Source: Gammaproteobacteria bacterium (GTDB lineage Bacteria; Pseudomonadota; Gammaproteobacteria; Steroidobacterales; Steroidobacteraceae). Taken from it: DNA of 64,000 bases. The notes beneath the pieces were generated by a model, which was not told the DNA's origin, made no database searches, and saw only the letters and a program-made list of their open reading frames with translations. Location of the stretch: NCBI GenBank assembly GCA_024642505.1, contig JAHEAZ010000006.1:1-64000 (forward strand). Reading direction: 5' to 3'. Positions 20,029-29,348 of this stretch are shown here, in pieces (positions within the stretch are counted from its first letter, which is position 1; the number at the start of each line of letters is the position of its first letter). The translations under genes and the position numbers were made by a program.

Positions 20029-21204
20029 ATGACCGATAGCGCCGCAACCAGGTTACCGCCCATCAACTGGGTAACGACCCTCCTGTTCGCCACGACCTTC
20101 CTGGCCGCGGTAACCGTTGTTCCGTGGTACGGCTTCACCCATGGCTACAGCGCGGCGGCCTGGATCTGGTGCTTCCTGCTGCTGGGTGCCAACGGCATGT
20201 CCATCACCGGCGGCTACCACCGCCTGTGGGCACACCGCACCTATCAGGCTCACTGGTCGCTGCGGCTGGTCTACATGATTTTTGGCGGCATGGCGCTGCA
20301 GAACAGCATCCTGATCTGGGCGACCGACCACCGCCGCCACCACCAGTTCGTGGACCGGAACGACGCCGATCCTTACTCGGCCGGTCGCGGTTTCTGGTTC
20401 TCGCACATTGGCTGGATGCTCCGCTACTGGGAATCCGGGAGGAACGACTTCAGCAACGGTCGTGACCTCGAACAGGATCCGCTGGTCCGCTGGCAGCACC
20501 GCTACTATGCGCCGTTGGTGCTCGCAACCAACGTCGGACTACCGCTGGTCCTCGGCTGGCTGGCTGGCGACTTGTGGGGCGTGTTCCTGCTGGCGGGGGT
20601 GCTGCGCCTGGTGCTGATCCATCACACCACCTTCTTCATCAATTCGCTGGCCCACATGTGGGGCAGCCGGCCCTATACGGATGAGAACTCCGCCCGCGAC
20701 AATCCAGTTCTCGCCTTCCTGACCTACGGCGAGGGCTATCACAACTTTCATCACATCTTCGATCGCGACTATCGCAACGGCATCCGCTGGTGGCAGTGGG
20801 ACCCGTCGAAATGGATGATCTACGCCCTGTCGCTGGTCGGCCTCACCACCAACCTCAAGCGCGTCCCGGACGTGACCATCCAGCGCGCCCGGCTGGCCAT
20901 GCAGTTCAAGCGCGCCCAGGCGGCGCTTGAAAGCAGCCGCAAGGGCCTGCATCTGCCCGACCTGGAGCCGATCCGCGAACGCATGGCGCGCGAGTACGAA
21001 ACCTTCCAGGCAACGCTCAGCGAATGGTCGAGACTGCGCGACGAGTGGTACGCAGCGACGCGGCAGCGTATCGCCGCCCGCTGGGAGGAAGCCAGCTTTC
21101 GTACCCGCGTGCGCGAGATCGAATACCGGCTCAAGATGCAGCGCCGGCGCATGCGCCTGCTGACGGAACAGATTCTCGTGCGGCAGCCTCCAGCGGCGGC
21201 TTGA
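20029..21204 (+). CDS. Fatty acid desaturase (delta-9 type)
   Basis: Histidine boxes HRLWAH, HRRHH, HNFHH. Confidence 0.9.
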   Translation: MTDSAATRLPPINWVTTLLFATTFLAAVTVVPWYGFTHGYSAAAWIWCFLLLGANGMSITGGYHRLWAHRTYQAHWSLRLVYMIFGGMALQNSILIWATDHRRHHQFVDRNDADPYSAGRGFWFSHIGWMLRYWESGRNDFSNGRDLEQDPLVRWQHRYYAPLVLATNVGLPLVLGWLAGDLWGVFLLAGVLRLVLIHHTTFFINSLAHMWGSRPYTDENSARDNPVLAFLTYGEGYHNFHHIFDRDYRNGIRWWQWDPSKWMIYALSLVGLTTNLKRVPDVTIQRARLAMQFKRAQAALESSRKGLHLPDLEPIRERMAREYETFQATLSEWSRLRDEWYAATRQRIAARWEEASFRTRVREIEYRLKMQRRRMRLLTEQILVRQPPAAA

Positions 21205-21258
21205 ACGGGTCTGGGCCGCACGCCGGTCGTGTCAGTCCCACTGCGGGGAGCCTAGTGC

Positions 21259-22089
21259 ATGTCCTGGGATAACCTCGAAGTCGAGTCCGCTGACGGCGTG
21301 TCCTTTCTCTGGCTAAACCGGCCGGAGAAGCTCAACGCACTCCATCGACCGTTGTGGGACCACATTCCGGCGGCAGTGGCCGAACTCGACGCCGACGAAG
21401 CCACGCGGGTGATCGTGCTCGCTGGCCGCGGCAAGGCCTTCTGCTCCGGCATCGACCTCGTGGACCATGCGCCGGCGCTTGCCGGCGGCGGGTCGATCTC
21501 GGGCCGGGGGGACTCCCCGGTTTCCAGGCGGCGGGCGCTCTACGAGGACATCCAGCGCTACCAGCGCACCGCGAGCTGCTTCGAGAGGACCAGCAAGCCG
21601 GTGATCGCCGCGGTGCATGGCGCCTGCCTCGGCGCCGGCATGGACCTGATTACCGCCTGCGACATCCGCATCGCGAGCATCGATGCGGTTTTTTCGGTGC
21701 GCGAGACCCGCGTCGCGATGGTCGCCGACGTAGGCGTGCTGCAACGCCTGCCGCGCATCGTCGGCGAGGGTGTCGCAAGGGACCTCATACTGACCGCGCG
21801 TGATGTTGACGCCGGCCGCGCACTGCAGGTTGGCCTGCTGACCGAGGTGCTGCCTGACCCGCAGGCGCTGTTCGCCAGGGCCCGTGAGCTGGCTACTGGT
21901 ATCGCGTCACACTCACCGCTGGCGGTCCAGGGAGCGAAGCACGTGCTCAACGCATCCACTCGCGCCGCGAACCGCGAGGGCCTCGACTATGTCGCCCTGT
22001 GGAATTCGGCCTTCCTGCACTCCGACGACCTCGAGGAGGCGGTTCGCGCCTTCGCTGAACGCCGCAAGCCGCGTTTCACCGGCAAGTAG
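21259..22089 (+). CDS. Enoyl-CoA hydratase/isomerase (crotonase) family
   Basis: LNRPEKLNALHRPLW...RVIVLAGRGKAFCSGIDL...AVHGACLGAGMDLITACDIRIAS. Confidence 0.9.
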   Translation: MSWDNLEVESADGVSFLWLNRPEKLNALHRPLWDHIPAAVAELDADEATRVIVLAGRGKAFCSGIDLVDHAPALAGGGSISGRGDSPVSRRRALYEDIQRYQRTASCFERTSKPVIAAVHGACLGAGMDLITACDIRIASIDAVFSVRETRVAMVADVGVLQRLPRIVGEGVARDLILTARDVDAGRALQVGLLTEVLPDPQALFARARELATGIASHSPLAVQGAKHVLNASTRAANREGLDYVALWNSAFLHSDDLEEAVRAFAERRKPRFTGK

Positions 22090-22222
22090 TCTGGCCGGCG
22101 CCCTTCCCCGCGCCGCTGCCGGCCTGTCGCCGAATACAGACAACCGCGATGTGCGCCAGTTCGCTGGCCCCGGCAGGCTCGACTGGCTAATCTAGGCAGC
22201 AGACTACCCGGAGGAACATGCC

Positions 22223-22708
22223 ATGGCGCTTTGGAAAGACACCGCTGCGAAGGAACCTGGACCGGTCGAGACGCCGGCATCGGCTGGACCTGCGGCACGT
22301 CCCCGGCCCGAGCCGGTAGCGACGACGGCGGAAACGCCGCCCCGGACCAAGCAGGAACTGAAGGAATCCGTGATCGCGGCGGGGCTGACCTTCGAGGGCA
22401 AGATCGAAGGTTCGGGTCATGTGCGGATCTCCGGCCGCTTCAAGGGCGACGTGCACGTGGACGGTACGCTGACCATCGAGCCGGGGGCCCATCTCGGCGG
22501 CTCGGTGCGAGCGGGTTCGGTCATGGTCAGCGGCGAACTCGAAGGCAACATCGAAGCGGCCCAGCGGGTCGAACTGCAACAGACCGGCGTCATCAACGGC
22601 GACGTGGCGGCAGGTTCGCTTTCGGTTGCGGCGGGAGCCCGGATGCGTGGCCGTGCCGAGTTCGGCTGGAACGAGACCGGCAATCCCCGCCCCGTCGAGC
22701 GCAAGTAG
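22223..22708 (+). CDS. Bactofilin family (polymer-forming) protein
   Basis: VIAAGLTFEGKIEGSGHVRISGRFKGDVHVDGTLTIEPGAHLGGSVRAGSVMVSGELEGNIEA. Confidence 0.9.
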   Translation: MALWKDTAAKEPGPVETPASAGPAARPRPEPVATTAETPPRTKQELKESVIAAGLTFEGKIEGSGHVRISGRFKGDVHVDGTLTIEPGAHLGGSVRAGSVMVSGELEGNIEAAQRVELQQTGVINGDVAAGSLSVAAGARMRGRAEFGWNETGNPRPVERK

Positions 22709-22726
22709 CGCTGCGGCGCACGCGCG

Positions 22727-23068
22727 ATGAGCGTGCGATCCGCAATGGCAGGAAAGACTCGTTCCTGCCCACATTGCCGGGCTACGATCCTGGAGAGTGC
22801 GGCCGTCTGCCCGGCGTGCCGCCATCATCTGCGATTCGACTCACGCAAGGCGGCGGGCCGCGTCGAGCCGGGCGAGGTTGCGCTTGGCATCGAGGGTTCA
22901 TTCAGCCATTCCTCAACTGGTGAGCCGTGGGAATATTCCGTCGTGGTCGTCATTCGCGACGGCCGCGGCGAGGAGATTGCCCGCAATGTAGTCGGCGTCG
23001 GCTCCTTGGCGCCGGGCGAGCAACGCTCGGTCAGCCTCTCGGTCGAGGTGTTCAAGCACGGCGAATGA
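22727..23068 (+). CDS. Zinc-ribbon hypothetical protein
   Basis: CPHCRATILESAAVCPACRHHLRF; downstream of bactofilin. Confidence 0.65.
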   Translation: MSVRSAMAGKTRSCPHCRATILESAAVCPACRHHLRFDSRKAAGRVEPGEVALGIEGSFSHSSTGEPWEYSVVVVIRDGRGEEIARNVVGVGSLAPGEQRSVSLSVEVFKHGE

Positions 23069-23389
23069 CCTGCCAGCCACCACCTGGACAACGAGTCGAC
23101 ATTTGATTTTGTCCGGGCCTGAGAACCACGACACATTCCTTGCGCATCAGTGATTTACCCGCCTGGGCAGCCACCGGCATCTAAGGCTTTCCCACGATGA
23201 TGCAGCGCAGGAAAATTCGGTACAAAGATTCCCGAACTCGGAACCCGCGAGCCGCCCGGTGCGGCCCGGGACGCGAGTGTGTAACGCAGGGACTTTGACG
23301 GGTTGGTAAGGTTTTGGCTGACCACGGGCGCCCGGACGATCCCCTCGGCCCCTCGCCCGCGCCTGCTGCCCCGTACCAGGGAGAGCATC

Positions 23390-25462
23390 GTGAACAGCAA
23401 CTCGATCTGTCGGCCTCGCGCAAGCGAAGTCGGGCGTCGTGTCGTCAACGGCCGTCTGGCCTTCCTCGCATGGGCGGCACTGCTGCTGCCGCTGGCCTCC
23501 ATTCCGCCATCGCTCGCCCAGGACGCGGCTCGCGCCATTCCGAACGAACGCTGCCTGAGCTGTCACGACGACGAAGCACTGACGGCCGAAGACGGCCGTT
23601 CAATGCTCGTCCACGAGAGCGGGTTCTCCGCTTCCAAGCACCGCCGGCTCGACTGCACCACCTGCCACGCCGATGCCCTGAGCACCCGTCATCCGCGCAA
23701 CAAACTGGGCGCGGTGCCGGTGGCCAACTGCGAACAATGCCATGCCGAGGAACTGGCGCCCCTGCGCGAGAGTGTCCACGCGAAGAAAGCGACACCGGAA
23801 GCCAGCGCAGCGTCCTGCGCCAGATGTCACGGCGATCTGCACACCCTGCCGCGGCGCCCCGGACTCGAGGCCCCGCTGTCACCGGTCAACCAGATGCAGA
23901 CCTGCGGGCAATGTCACGGCGACATGATGGAGGGTTACCTGCACAGCTCGCACGCCAAGGCGCGGCTGGTCAAGGGCCTGAACTCCTCGCCAGCCTGCAC
24001 CGATTGCCACGGCACGCACGACATCCTGCCGAAGAGCAACCCGGACTCGCGAACTTCGCATGCGAAGAGCCCAGAGACCTGCGGCGGCTGCCATGAATTC
24101 ATCCTGTCCAAGTGGACCGAGAGCACGCATGGCCAGCTCTGGCAGGAAGGCAAGCCTGGGCCACTGTGCATCGATTGCCACGACGCGCACGACGTCGTGG
24201 ACCCAACTTCGATCCAGGCGCGCCAGGACTTCCCGCATGAGTGCGGAAACTGCCACCAGAAGGAGGGCGCGACCTTCCATACGAGCTTCCACGGCAAGGC
24301 GACAGACATCGGCCGCGCGGCCGCAGCCATGTGCTCGGATTGCCACACGCCGCACCACAACCTGCCGGCGAGCGATCCGGGCTCGACCATCCACCCGGAT
24401 AACCTGGCGGCAATGTGCGGCCAGTGCCACAAGGGCAAAGTCACCCCGGCCTTCCTGACTTTCGATCCACACAACGATCCGACTGACCCAAATGACAATA
24501 TTTACGTCTACTGGGTCTACGTGTTCATGGTATCGCTGCTGATCGGCGTGTTCGCCTTCTTCGGTATCCACGATCTGCTATGGCTGCAGCGCGCACTGGT
24601 CGGCAAGCTGCGTGGAGAGTTCCAAAGCTCGCACGGCGGGCCCGGCAAGTACGTCAAGCGCTTCTCGCGCGGGCAGATCGCTCTCCACATCAGCATCGTC
24701 CTGAGCTTCCTGCTGCTGGCCGCTACCGGCCTGCCACTGAAGTTTGCTGCAGCACCCTGGGCCCAGCCGATGGCCAACGTGCTCGGCGGCGCCCAGGTCG
24801 TCTCCTGGCTGCACCGCTTTGCGGCCATCGTGACCTTCGGCTATTTCGCCGCGCACCTGCTCATGGTGTTCTGGGGCATGTTCATCAGGAAGGAGAAAGG
24901 CTATCTGTGGGGACCGCGCTCAATGGTGCCACAGTGGAGCGACGTCACCGACTTTCTCGGCAACATGAAGTACTTCCTGTACCTCGGACCGCGGCCAAAG
25001 ATGGACCGCTGGGCCTATTGGGAGAAGTTCGACTACCTGGCGGTATTCTGGGGCGTGGCCATTATCGGTTTCTCGGGCCTGTTCCTCTGGTTCCCGAACT
25101 TCTTCACCTCGTTCCTGCCGGGCTGGGTGCTGAACGCCGCCTACGTGGTGCACAGCGATGAGGCGCTGCTGGCCACCGGCTTCATCTTCCTGTTCCACTT
25201 CTTCCACACCCACCTGCGGCCGGAGAGCTTCCCGATGGATCCGGTCATCTTCACCGGCAAGATGCCGCTGGAGAAATTCAAGGAAGAACGGCCGAAGGAG
25301 TACCAGAGGCTCGTCGACAGCGGCCAGCTGGAATCGGTCCTGGCCGACCCGCCGATGCGTGAGCACCTCGTGGAAGCCTATGTATTCGGCTTCTTGGCGG
25401 TTACCATTGGCATCGGGCTGGCGGTGGCCATTTTCGTCGGTCTGCTGACGAGTCTGCATTGA
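23390..25462 (+). CDS. Multihaem cytochrome c (11 CXXCH) fused to membrane cytochrome b domain
   Basis: Counted CXXCH: CLSCH, CTTCH, CEQCH, CARCH, CGQCH, CTDCH, CGGCH, CIDCH, CGNCH, CSDCH, CGQCH; then several TM segments with His residues; GTG start with signal peptide inferred. Confidence 0.85.
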   Translation: MNSNSICRPRASEVGRRVVNGRLAFLAWAALLLPLASIPPSLAQDAARAIPNERCLSCHDDEALTAEDGRSMLVHESGFSASKHRRLDCTTCHADALSTRHPRNKLGAVPVANCEQCHAEELAPLRESVHAKKATPEASAASCARCHGDLHTLPRRPGLEAPLSPVNQMQTCGQCHGDMMEGYLHSSHAKARLVKGLNSSPACTDCHGTHDILPKSNPDSRTSHAKSPETCGGCHEFILSKWTESTHGQLWQEGKPGPLCIDCHDAHDVVDPTSIQARQDFPHECGNCHQKEGATFHTSFHGKATDIGRAAAAMCSDCHTPHHNLPASDPGSTIHPDNLAAMCGQCHKGKVTPAFLTFDPHNDPTDPNDNIYVYWVYVFMVSLLIGVFAFFGIHDLLWLQRALVGKLRGEFQSSHGGPGKYVKRFSRGQIALHISIVLSFLLLAATGLPLKFAAAPWAQPMANVLGGAQVVSWLHRFAAIVTFGYFAAHLLMVFWGMFIRKEKGYLWGPRSMVPQWSDVTDFLGNMKYFLYLGPRPKMDRWAYWEKFDYLAVFWGVAIIGFSGLFLWFPNFFTSFLPGWVLNAAYVVHSDEALLATGFIFLFHFFHTHLRPESFPMDPVIFTGKMPLEKFKEERPKEYQRLVDSGQLESVLADPPMREHLVEAYVFGFLAVTIGIGLAVAIFVGLLTSLH

Positions 25463-25514
25463 TGTAATCCACCGCCAGCGGCAGCGAGCTGCGGAAATTC
25501 CGTATGCGCAGGGC

Positions 25515-25543
25515 TTGAAGGCCGCCGTATAGGCGGCCTTCAA
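25515..25543 (+). repeat. Perfect 12-bp intergenic hairpin
   Basis: TTGAAGGCCGCC-GTATA-GGCGGCCTTCAA between two cytochrome genes; no T run. Confidence 0.7.
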
Positions 25544-25589
25544 TCGGGTAGAACTTCAAACCGGATACCGTTTTCAGCAAGGGATCGAC

Positions 25590-26993
25590 ATGGCCAAGCA
25601 CTATTTCGCCGCGATGACACGCAACAAGACCAGCCTGGCAGGTACCGGCCTGGTCATCGGCAGCCTGACCCTGATCCTGTCGCTGATCGCGATCCAGATG
25701 ATCGGCCTGCGCGGCGGCGCCTATATCGGCATCATCACCTTCGTCCTGCTGCCGATGGTCCTGGCGACGGGACTGGTGTTGATCTACGTCGGCATTCGTC
25801 GCCAGCGGAGGCTGGGCGAATCCATCGGTATGAAGGACGCTGGCGCATTTCCGATTGTCGACCTGAACCAGGAACGAACCCGCAAGGCCATACTGGGCGT
25901 GGTGGGGGTCGGCACTGTCAGCGCGGTGGTGCTGGCGGCCGCAACCTATAAGGGCGTCGAGGTCATGGACTCGACCCCGTTCTGCGGCACGGTCTGTCAC
26001 ACGGTCATGCAGCCCGAATTCACGGCTCACCAGCGCTCGCCTCATGCCCGCGTGGCCTGTGCCGACTGCCACATCGGCCCGGGCGCGGACTGGTTCGTCA
26101 AGGCCAAGATTTCGGGCGCCTGGCAGCTGGTCGCCGTCGCCTTCAACCTCTATCCGACGCCGATCCCGACGCCGGTCCACAATCTGCGCCCGGCGCGCGA
26201 CACCTGCGAGCAATGCCACTGGCCGACGACCCATGTCGGCGACCTGCTCAAGGTAAAGTCCGTCTATACCGACGACGAGGCCAACACTGAACTGAAGACC
26301 GCCGTGTTGCTGAAGGTGGGTGGCCTGGCCGGGCGTGAAGCTTCCGGCATCCATTGGCACGTCAATCCTGACGTACAGATCCGTTACCGCTCGAGCGAGG
26401 ATCGGCAGACCATTTACGACGTCGAGCTGACCCAGCCGGATGGCACGGTGAAGCTGTTCAAGCCCGCGGACGAAACACCGGAGGAAGCGAGCGAGTGGCG
26501 TACCATGGATTGCATCGACTGCCACAACCGCCCGACTCACCAGTACCACCTGCCCATGGACGAGGTGGACAACGCCATGGCCAAGGGCTACATGGACAAG
26601 TCGCTGCCGTTCCTGAAGCGCGAGTCCATGAAGGCGCTGGAGGCGCAGTACAACAACCACGAGGAGGCCCGGGCGGGTATTTCCCGGCAGATGCACGCCT
26701 TCTACCAGGAGAACTACCCCGAGATCGCGGATGAGAAAAACGCCGCCATCGAGCAGGTCATCCGCGAACTGCAGGTCATCTACACGTCCAACGTGTTCCC
26801 GGAGATGAAGGTGACCTGGGGCACCTACCCGGACAACACCCAGCACTTCGACTCGCCGGGCTGCTGGCGCTGCCACGACCGCAAGCACAAGACCGATGAC
26901 GGCGAGAAGATCTCCCGTGACTGCGGGATGTGCCACACGATCCTGGCCCAGGAAGAGGAAAGCCCGGAGATCCTCGAGACGCTCAATCCGTGA
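25590..26993 (+). CDS. NapC/NirT-like membrane-anchored multihaem cytochrome c
   Basis: N-terminal TM; FCGTVCHTVMQPEFTAHQRSPHARVACADCH; five CXXCH plus one CX3CH. Confidence 0.88.
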   Translation: MAKHYFAAMTRNKTSLAGTGLVIGSLTLILSLIAIQMIGLRGGAYIGIITFVLLPMVLATGLVLIYVGIRRQRRLGESIGMKDAGAFPIVDLNQERTRKAILGVVGVGTVSAVVLAAATYKGVEVMDSTPFCGTVCHTVMQPEFTAHQRSPHARVACADCHIGPGADWFVKAKISGAWQLVAVAFNLYPTPIPTPVHNLRPARDTCEQCHWPTTHVGDLLKVKSVYTDDEANTELKTAVLLKVGGLAGREASGIHWHVNPDVQIRYRSSEDRQTIYDVELTQPDGTVKLFKPADETPEEASEWRTMDCIDCHNRPTHQYHLPMDEVDNAMAKGYMDKSLPFLKRESMKALEAQYNNHEEARAGISRQMHAFYQENYPEIADEKNAAIEQVIRELQVIYTSNVFPEMKVTWGTYPDNTQHFDSPGCWRCHDRKHKTDDGEKISRDCGMCHTILAQEEESPEILETLNP

Positions 26994-27039
26994 CGGCCGG
27001 AGCCGACGCATGACATGCCACTTGACGGAGTAACTCGAC

Positions 27040-27621
27040 ATGAACGACACAACAAAGATACTGGCGTCGTGGATCGGGGGCCTGTGCCTGGCGGCCGGCG
27101 CGGCGAGCGCGGGCGCAGTCGACGCGGAACTGCTCCAGAAATGCACCATCTGCCACGGTGACCGGGGCATCAGCGACGAGCCGGCCTACCCGAGCATCGC
27201 CGGCCTGCCGTTCCAGCTCCAGGTCGACGCCATGCAAGCCTACCGCAACGGCCACCGGGACTGCGGCCCGGTACCCCGCATGTGCAAGATCTCCCAGGAA
27301 TTGACGGACGATCAGATCCGGGAACTGTCCGCTCACTTCGCCGAGTTCGAGTTCAAGCCGGCGGAGCAACCATTCGACGCCTCGCTGGTCGAGAAGGGCA
27401 GCGTCCTGCACGAGGACTACTGCGAGGTTTGCCACGGTGACGGGCCGGAGGACGCCGAGAAGAGCATCCTCCACGGCCAGTGGGCGGAGTACCTTCGCTA
27501 CTCGCTCAGTCAGTATCGGGGCGGGCATCGCGACCAGCCGCCCAGCATGCGGCGGCAGACGGACAAGTTGACCGACGAGGACCTCGAGGCCCTGGTCAAT
27601 TTCTACGCCAGCTATCGCTGA
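27040..27621 (+). CDS. Dihaem c-type cytochrome (c4-like)
   Basis: CTICHGDRGISDEPAYPSIAGLP and CEVCHGDGPEDAEKSILHGQW. Confidence 0.85.
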   Translation: MNDTTKILASWIGGLCLAAGAASAGAVDAELLQKCTICHGDRGISDEPAYPSIAGLPFQLQVDAMQAYRNGHRDCGPVPRMCKISQELTDDQIRELSAHFAEFEFKPAEQPFDASLVEKGSVLHEDYCEVCHGDGPEDAEKSILHGQWAEYLRYSLSQYRGGHRDQPPSMRRQTDKLTDEDLEALVNFYASYR

Positions 27622-27849
27622 GGCAGGAACCCGATGCCCCTGGTCCGCAGGGCGCCCGGCAGACCGGGGCGGACCACGTACATCTGCGTAGTTGAAATTA
27701 CCGACGTCCCCTGCCCGTCCTAGTCAATAGGATCGCAGCGTGTATGCGTACCGTCCGTGCTGCCGGGGTGGCAGGCGGTAGCCAGCGGGCCTTGAGAGCG
27801 ACACGCGGCACGAGGCGCGGCCTCCATTGGGCCCAAGGGGGGTTAAGTC

Positions 27850-28584
27850 GTGAAGATTCCTGAGCAGATCACGCGTCTGGGCATGCTGCTGGCCGGAGTG
27901 CTGGCGGCGGTACTGCTGCTGCGTTTCGTGATCCTGCCTGCGGACATGTTCTCGGCGGCACCCCACCAGGCCGCCAAGGCCGTCCGGGAAATGGCCAAGC
28001 CGGTCCACTACGCCGGGATGCCCGCCTGCCGCGAGTGCCACGCCGACATCTATGACACCAAGAGTGCCGGCGGTCACCGCTACATGGGCTGCGAGAACTG
28101 CCACGGGGCGGCCGCCGCTCATGCCAGCGATCCGGCGACCGGCAATCCTCCGCTGCCGAGCGAGCGCGAGTTCTGCTATGCCTGCCACGCCTTCGACCCG
28201 TCGCGGCCCAACGGCTTCCCGCAGATCGAGCCGACCGAGCACCGGGCGGGCAAGAAGTGCATCCGCTGCCACGACCCACACGACCCGGTGCCGCCATCCG
28301 CCCCCAGCGATTGCTCGGGTTGTCACGGCGTGATCGCCAAGACCAAGGCTACTTCCAGCCATGCGACAGTCGAGTGTGCGGCCTGCCACGAGGTGCCGGA
28401 GCAGCACTTCACCAGCCCCCGGGCCGCACTGCCCACCAAGCCCGCGGGACGCGAATCCTGCGGCCAGTGCCACGGCAGTGACGCGACGGATTCCGGCGCG
28501 CCAAGAGTCGACCTCGCGTCGCATGGAGATTCTTACCAGTGCTGGCAGTGCCACTATCCGCATGCGCCGGAGATGACACGATGA
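27850..28584 (+). CDS. Octahaem c-type cytochrome
   Basis: Eight CXXCH: CRECH, CENCH, CYACH, CIRCH, CSGCH, CAACH, CGQCH, CWQCH; N-terminal TM. Confidence 0.85.
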   Translation: MKIPEQITRLGMLLAGVLAAVLLLRFVILPADMFSAAPHQAAKAVREMAKPVHYAGMPACRECHADIYDTKSAGGHRYMGCENCHGAAAAHASDPATGNPPLPSEREFCYACHAFDPSRPNGFPQIEPTEHRAGKKCIRCHDPHDPVPPSAPSDCSGCHGVIAKTKATSSHATVECAACHEVPEQHFTSPRAALPTKPAGRESCGQCHGSDATDSGAPRVDLASHGDSYQCWQCHYPHAPEMTR

Positions 28585-29348
28585 ACAAGCGCGACTTCCT
28601 CAAGCAAAGCATCCTGTTCATTCCGGCCGCGGGACTGATGCAGACACTGGCGCGGGTCGCGGCGGGTGAGGACATGGCGACCGCAGCCGCGACCAGCGGC
28701 GACTACGACGCTTCCCAGCATTGGTACGGGATGGGCATCGACGTCGACAAGTGCATCGGCTGCAATCGTTGCGTCGAGGCCTGCAAGACCGAGAACAACG
28801 TCCCCCAGGAGCCGTTCTTCTTCCGCACCTGGATTGAACGCTACTCGATCCATGCCGACGGCGAGGTGACCGTCGAATGCGTCAGCACCCAGCCGCCGCG
28901 CGGCGAGGAAACCCCGCAGGTCGACCCCGATGTCGTCCGCAGCTTCTTCGTTCCGAAGCTCTGCAACCAGTGCGCCAACCCGCCCTGCGTCCAGGTTTGC
29001 CCGGTCGGCGCCACCTTCCAGACGAAGGACGGCGTGGTGCTGGTGGACGAGAAGCGCTGCATCGGCTGCCGCTACTGCATCCAGGCCTGCCCCTATGGCG
29101 CCCGCTATCTCAATCCCGAGACCAAGACCGCCGACAAGTGTACGTTCTGCTATCACCGCGTCACCGAAGGCCTGCAGCCGGCCTGCGTCGAGGTCTGCCC
29201 GACCCAGGCGCGCATCTTTGGCGACTTCAAGAGCGAGGCCAGCCGCCTGGTGCGATTCGAGCGGGTGAACGAGATCAGCGTCCTGAAGCCGGACATGAAC
29301 ACCGCGCCCAAGGTCCGCTACGCCAAACTTGACGGGGAAGTGCGATGA
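28581..29348 (+). CDS. 4Fe-4S ferredoxin-type electron transfer subunit (NrfC/HybA-like)
   Basis: CIGCNRCVEACK, CNQCANPPCVQVCP, CIGCRYCIQACP, CTFCYHRVTEGLQPACVEVCP; ATGA overlap with the octahaem gene. Confidence 0.9.
   Translation: MNKRDFLKQSILFIPAAGLMQTLARVAAGEDMATAAATSGDYDASQHWYGMGIDVDKCIGCNRCVEACKTENNVPQEPFFFRTWIERYSIHADGEVTVECVSTQPPRGEETPQVDPDVVRSFFVPKLCNQCANPPCVQVCPVGATFQTKDGVVLVDEKRCIGCRYCIQACPYGARYLNPETKTADKCTFCYHRVTEGLQPACVEVCPTQARIFGDFKSEASRLVRFERVNEISVLKPDMNTAPKVRYAKLDGEVR

Noticed and set aside
25401-27170. 589-aa minus-strand ORF across the NapC-like gene
   Set aside because: Opposite frame contains CXXCH motifs and a proper TM anchor; this one has no recognisable domain.
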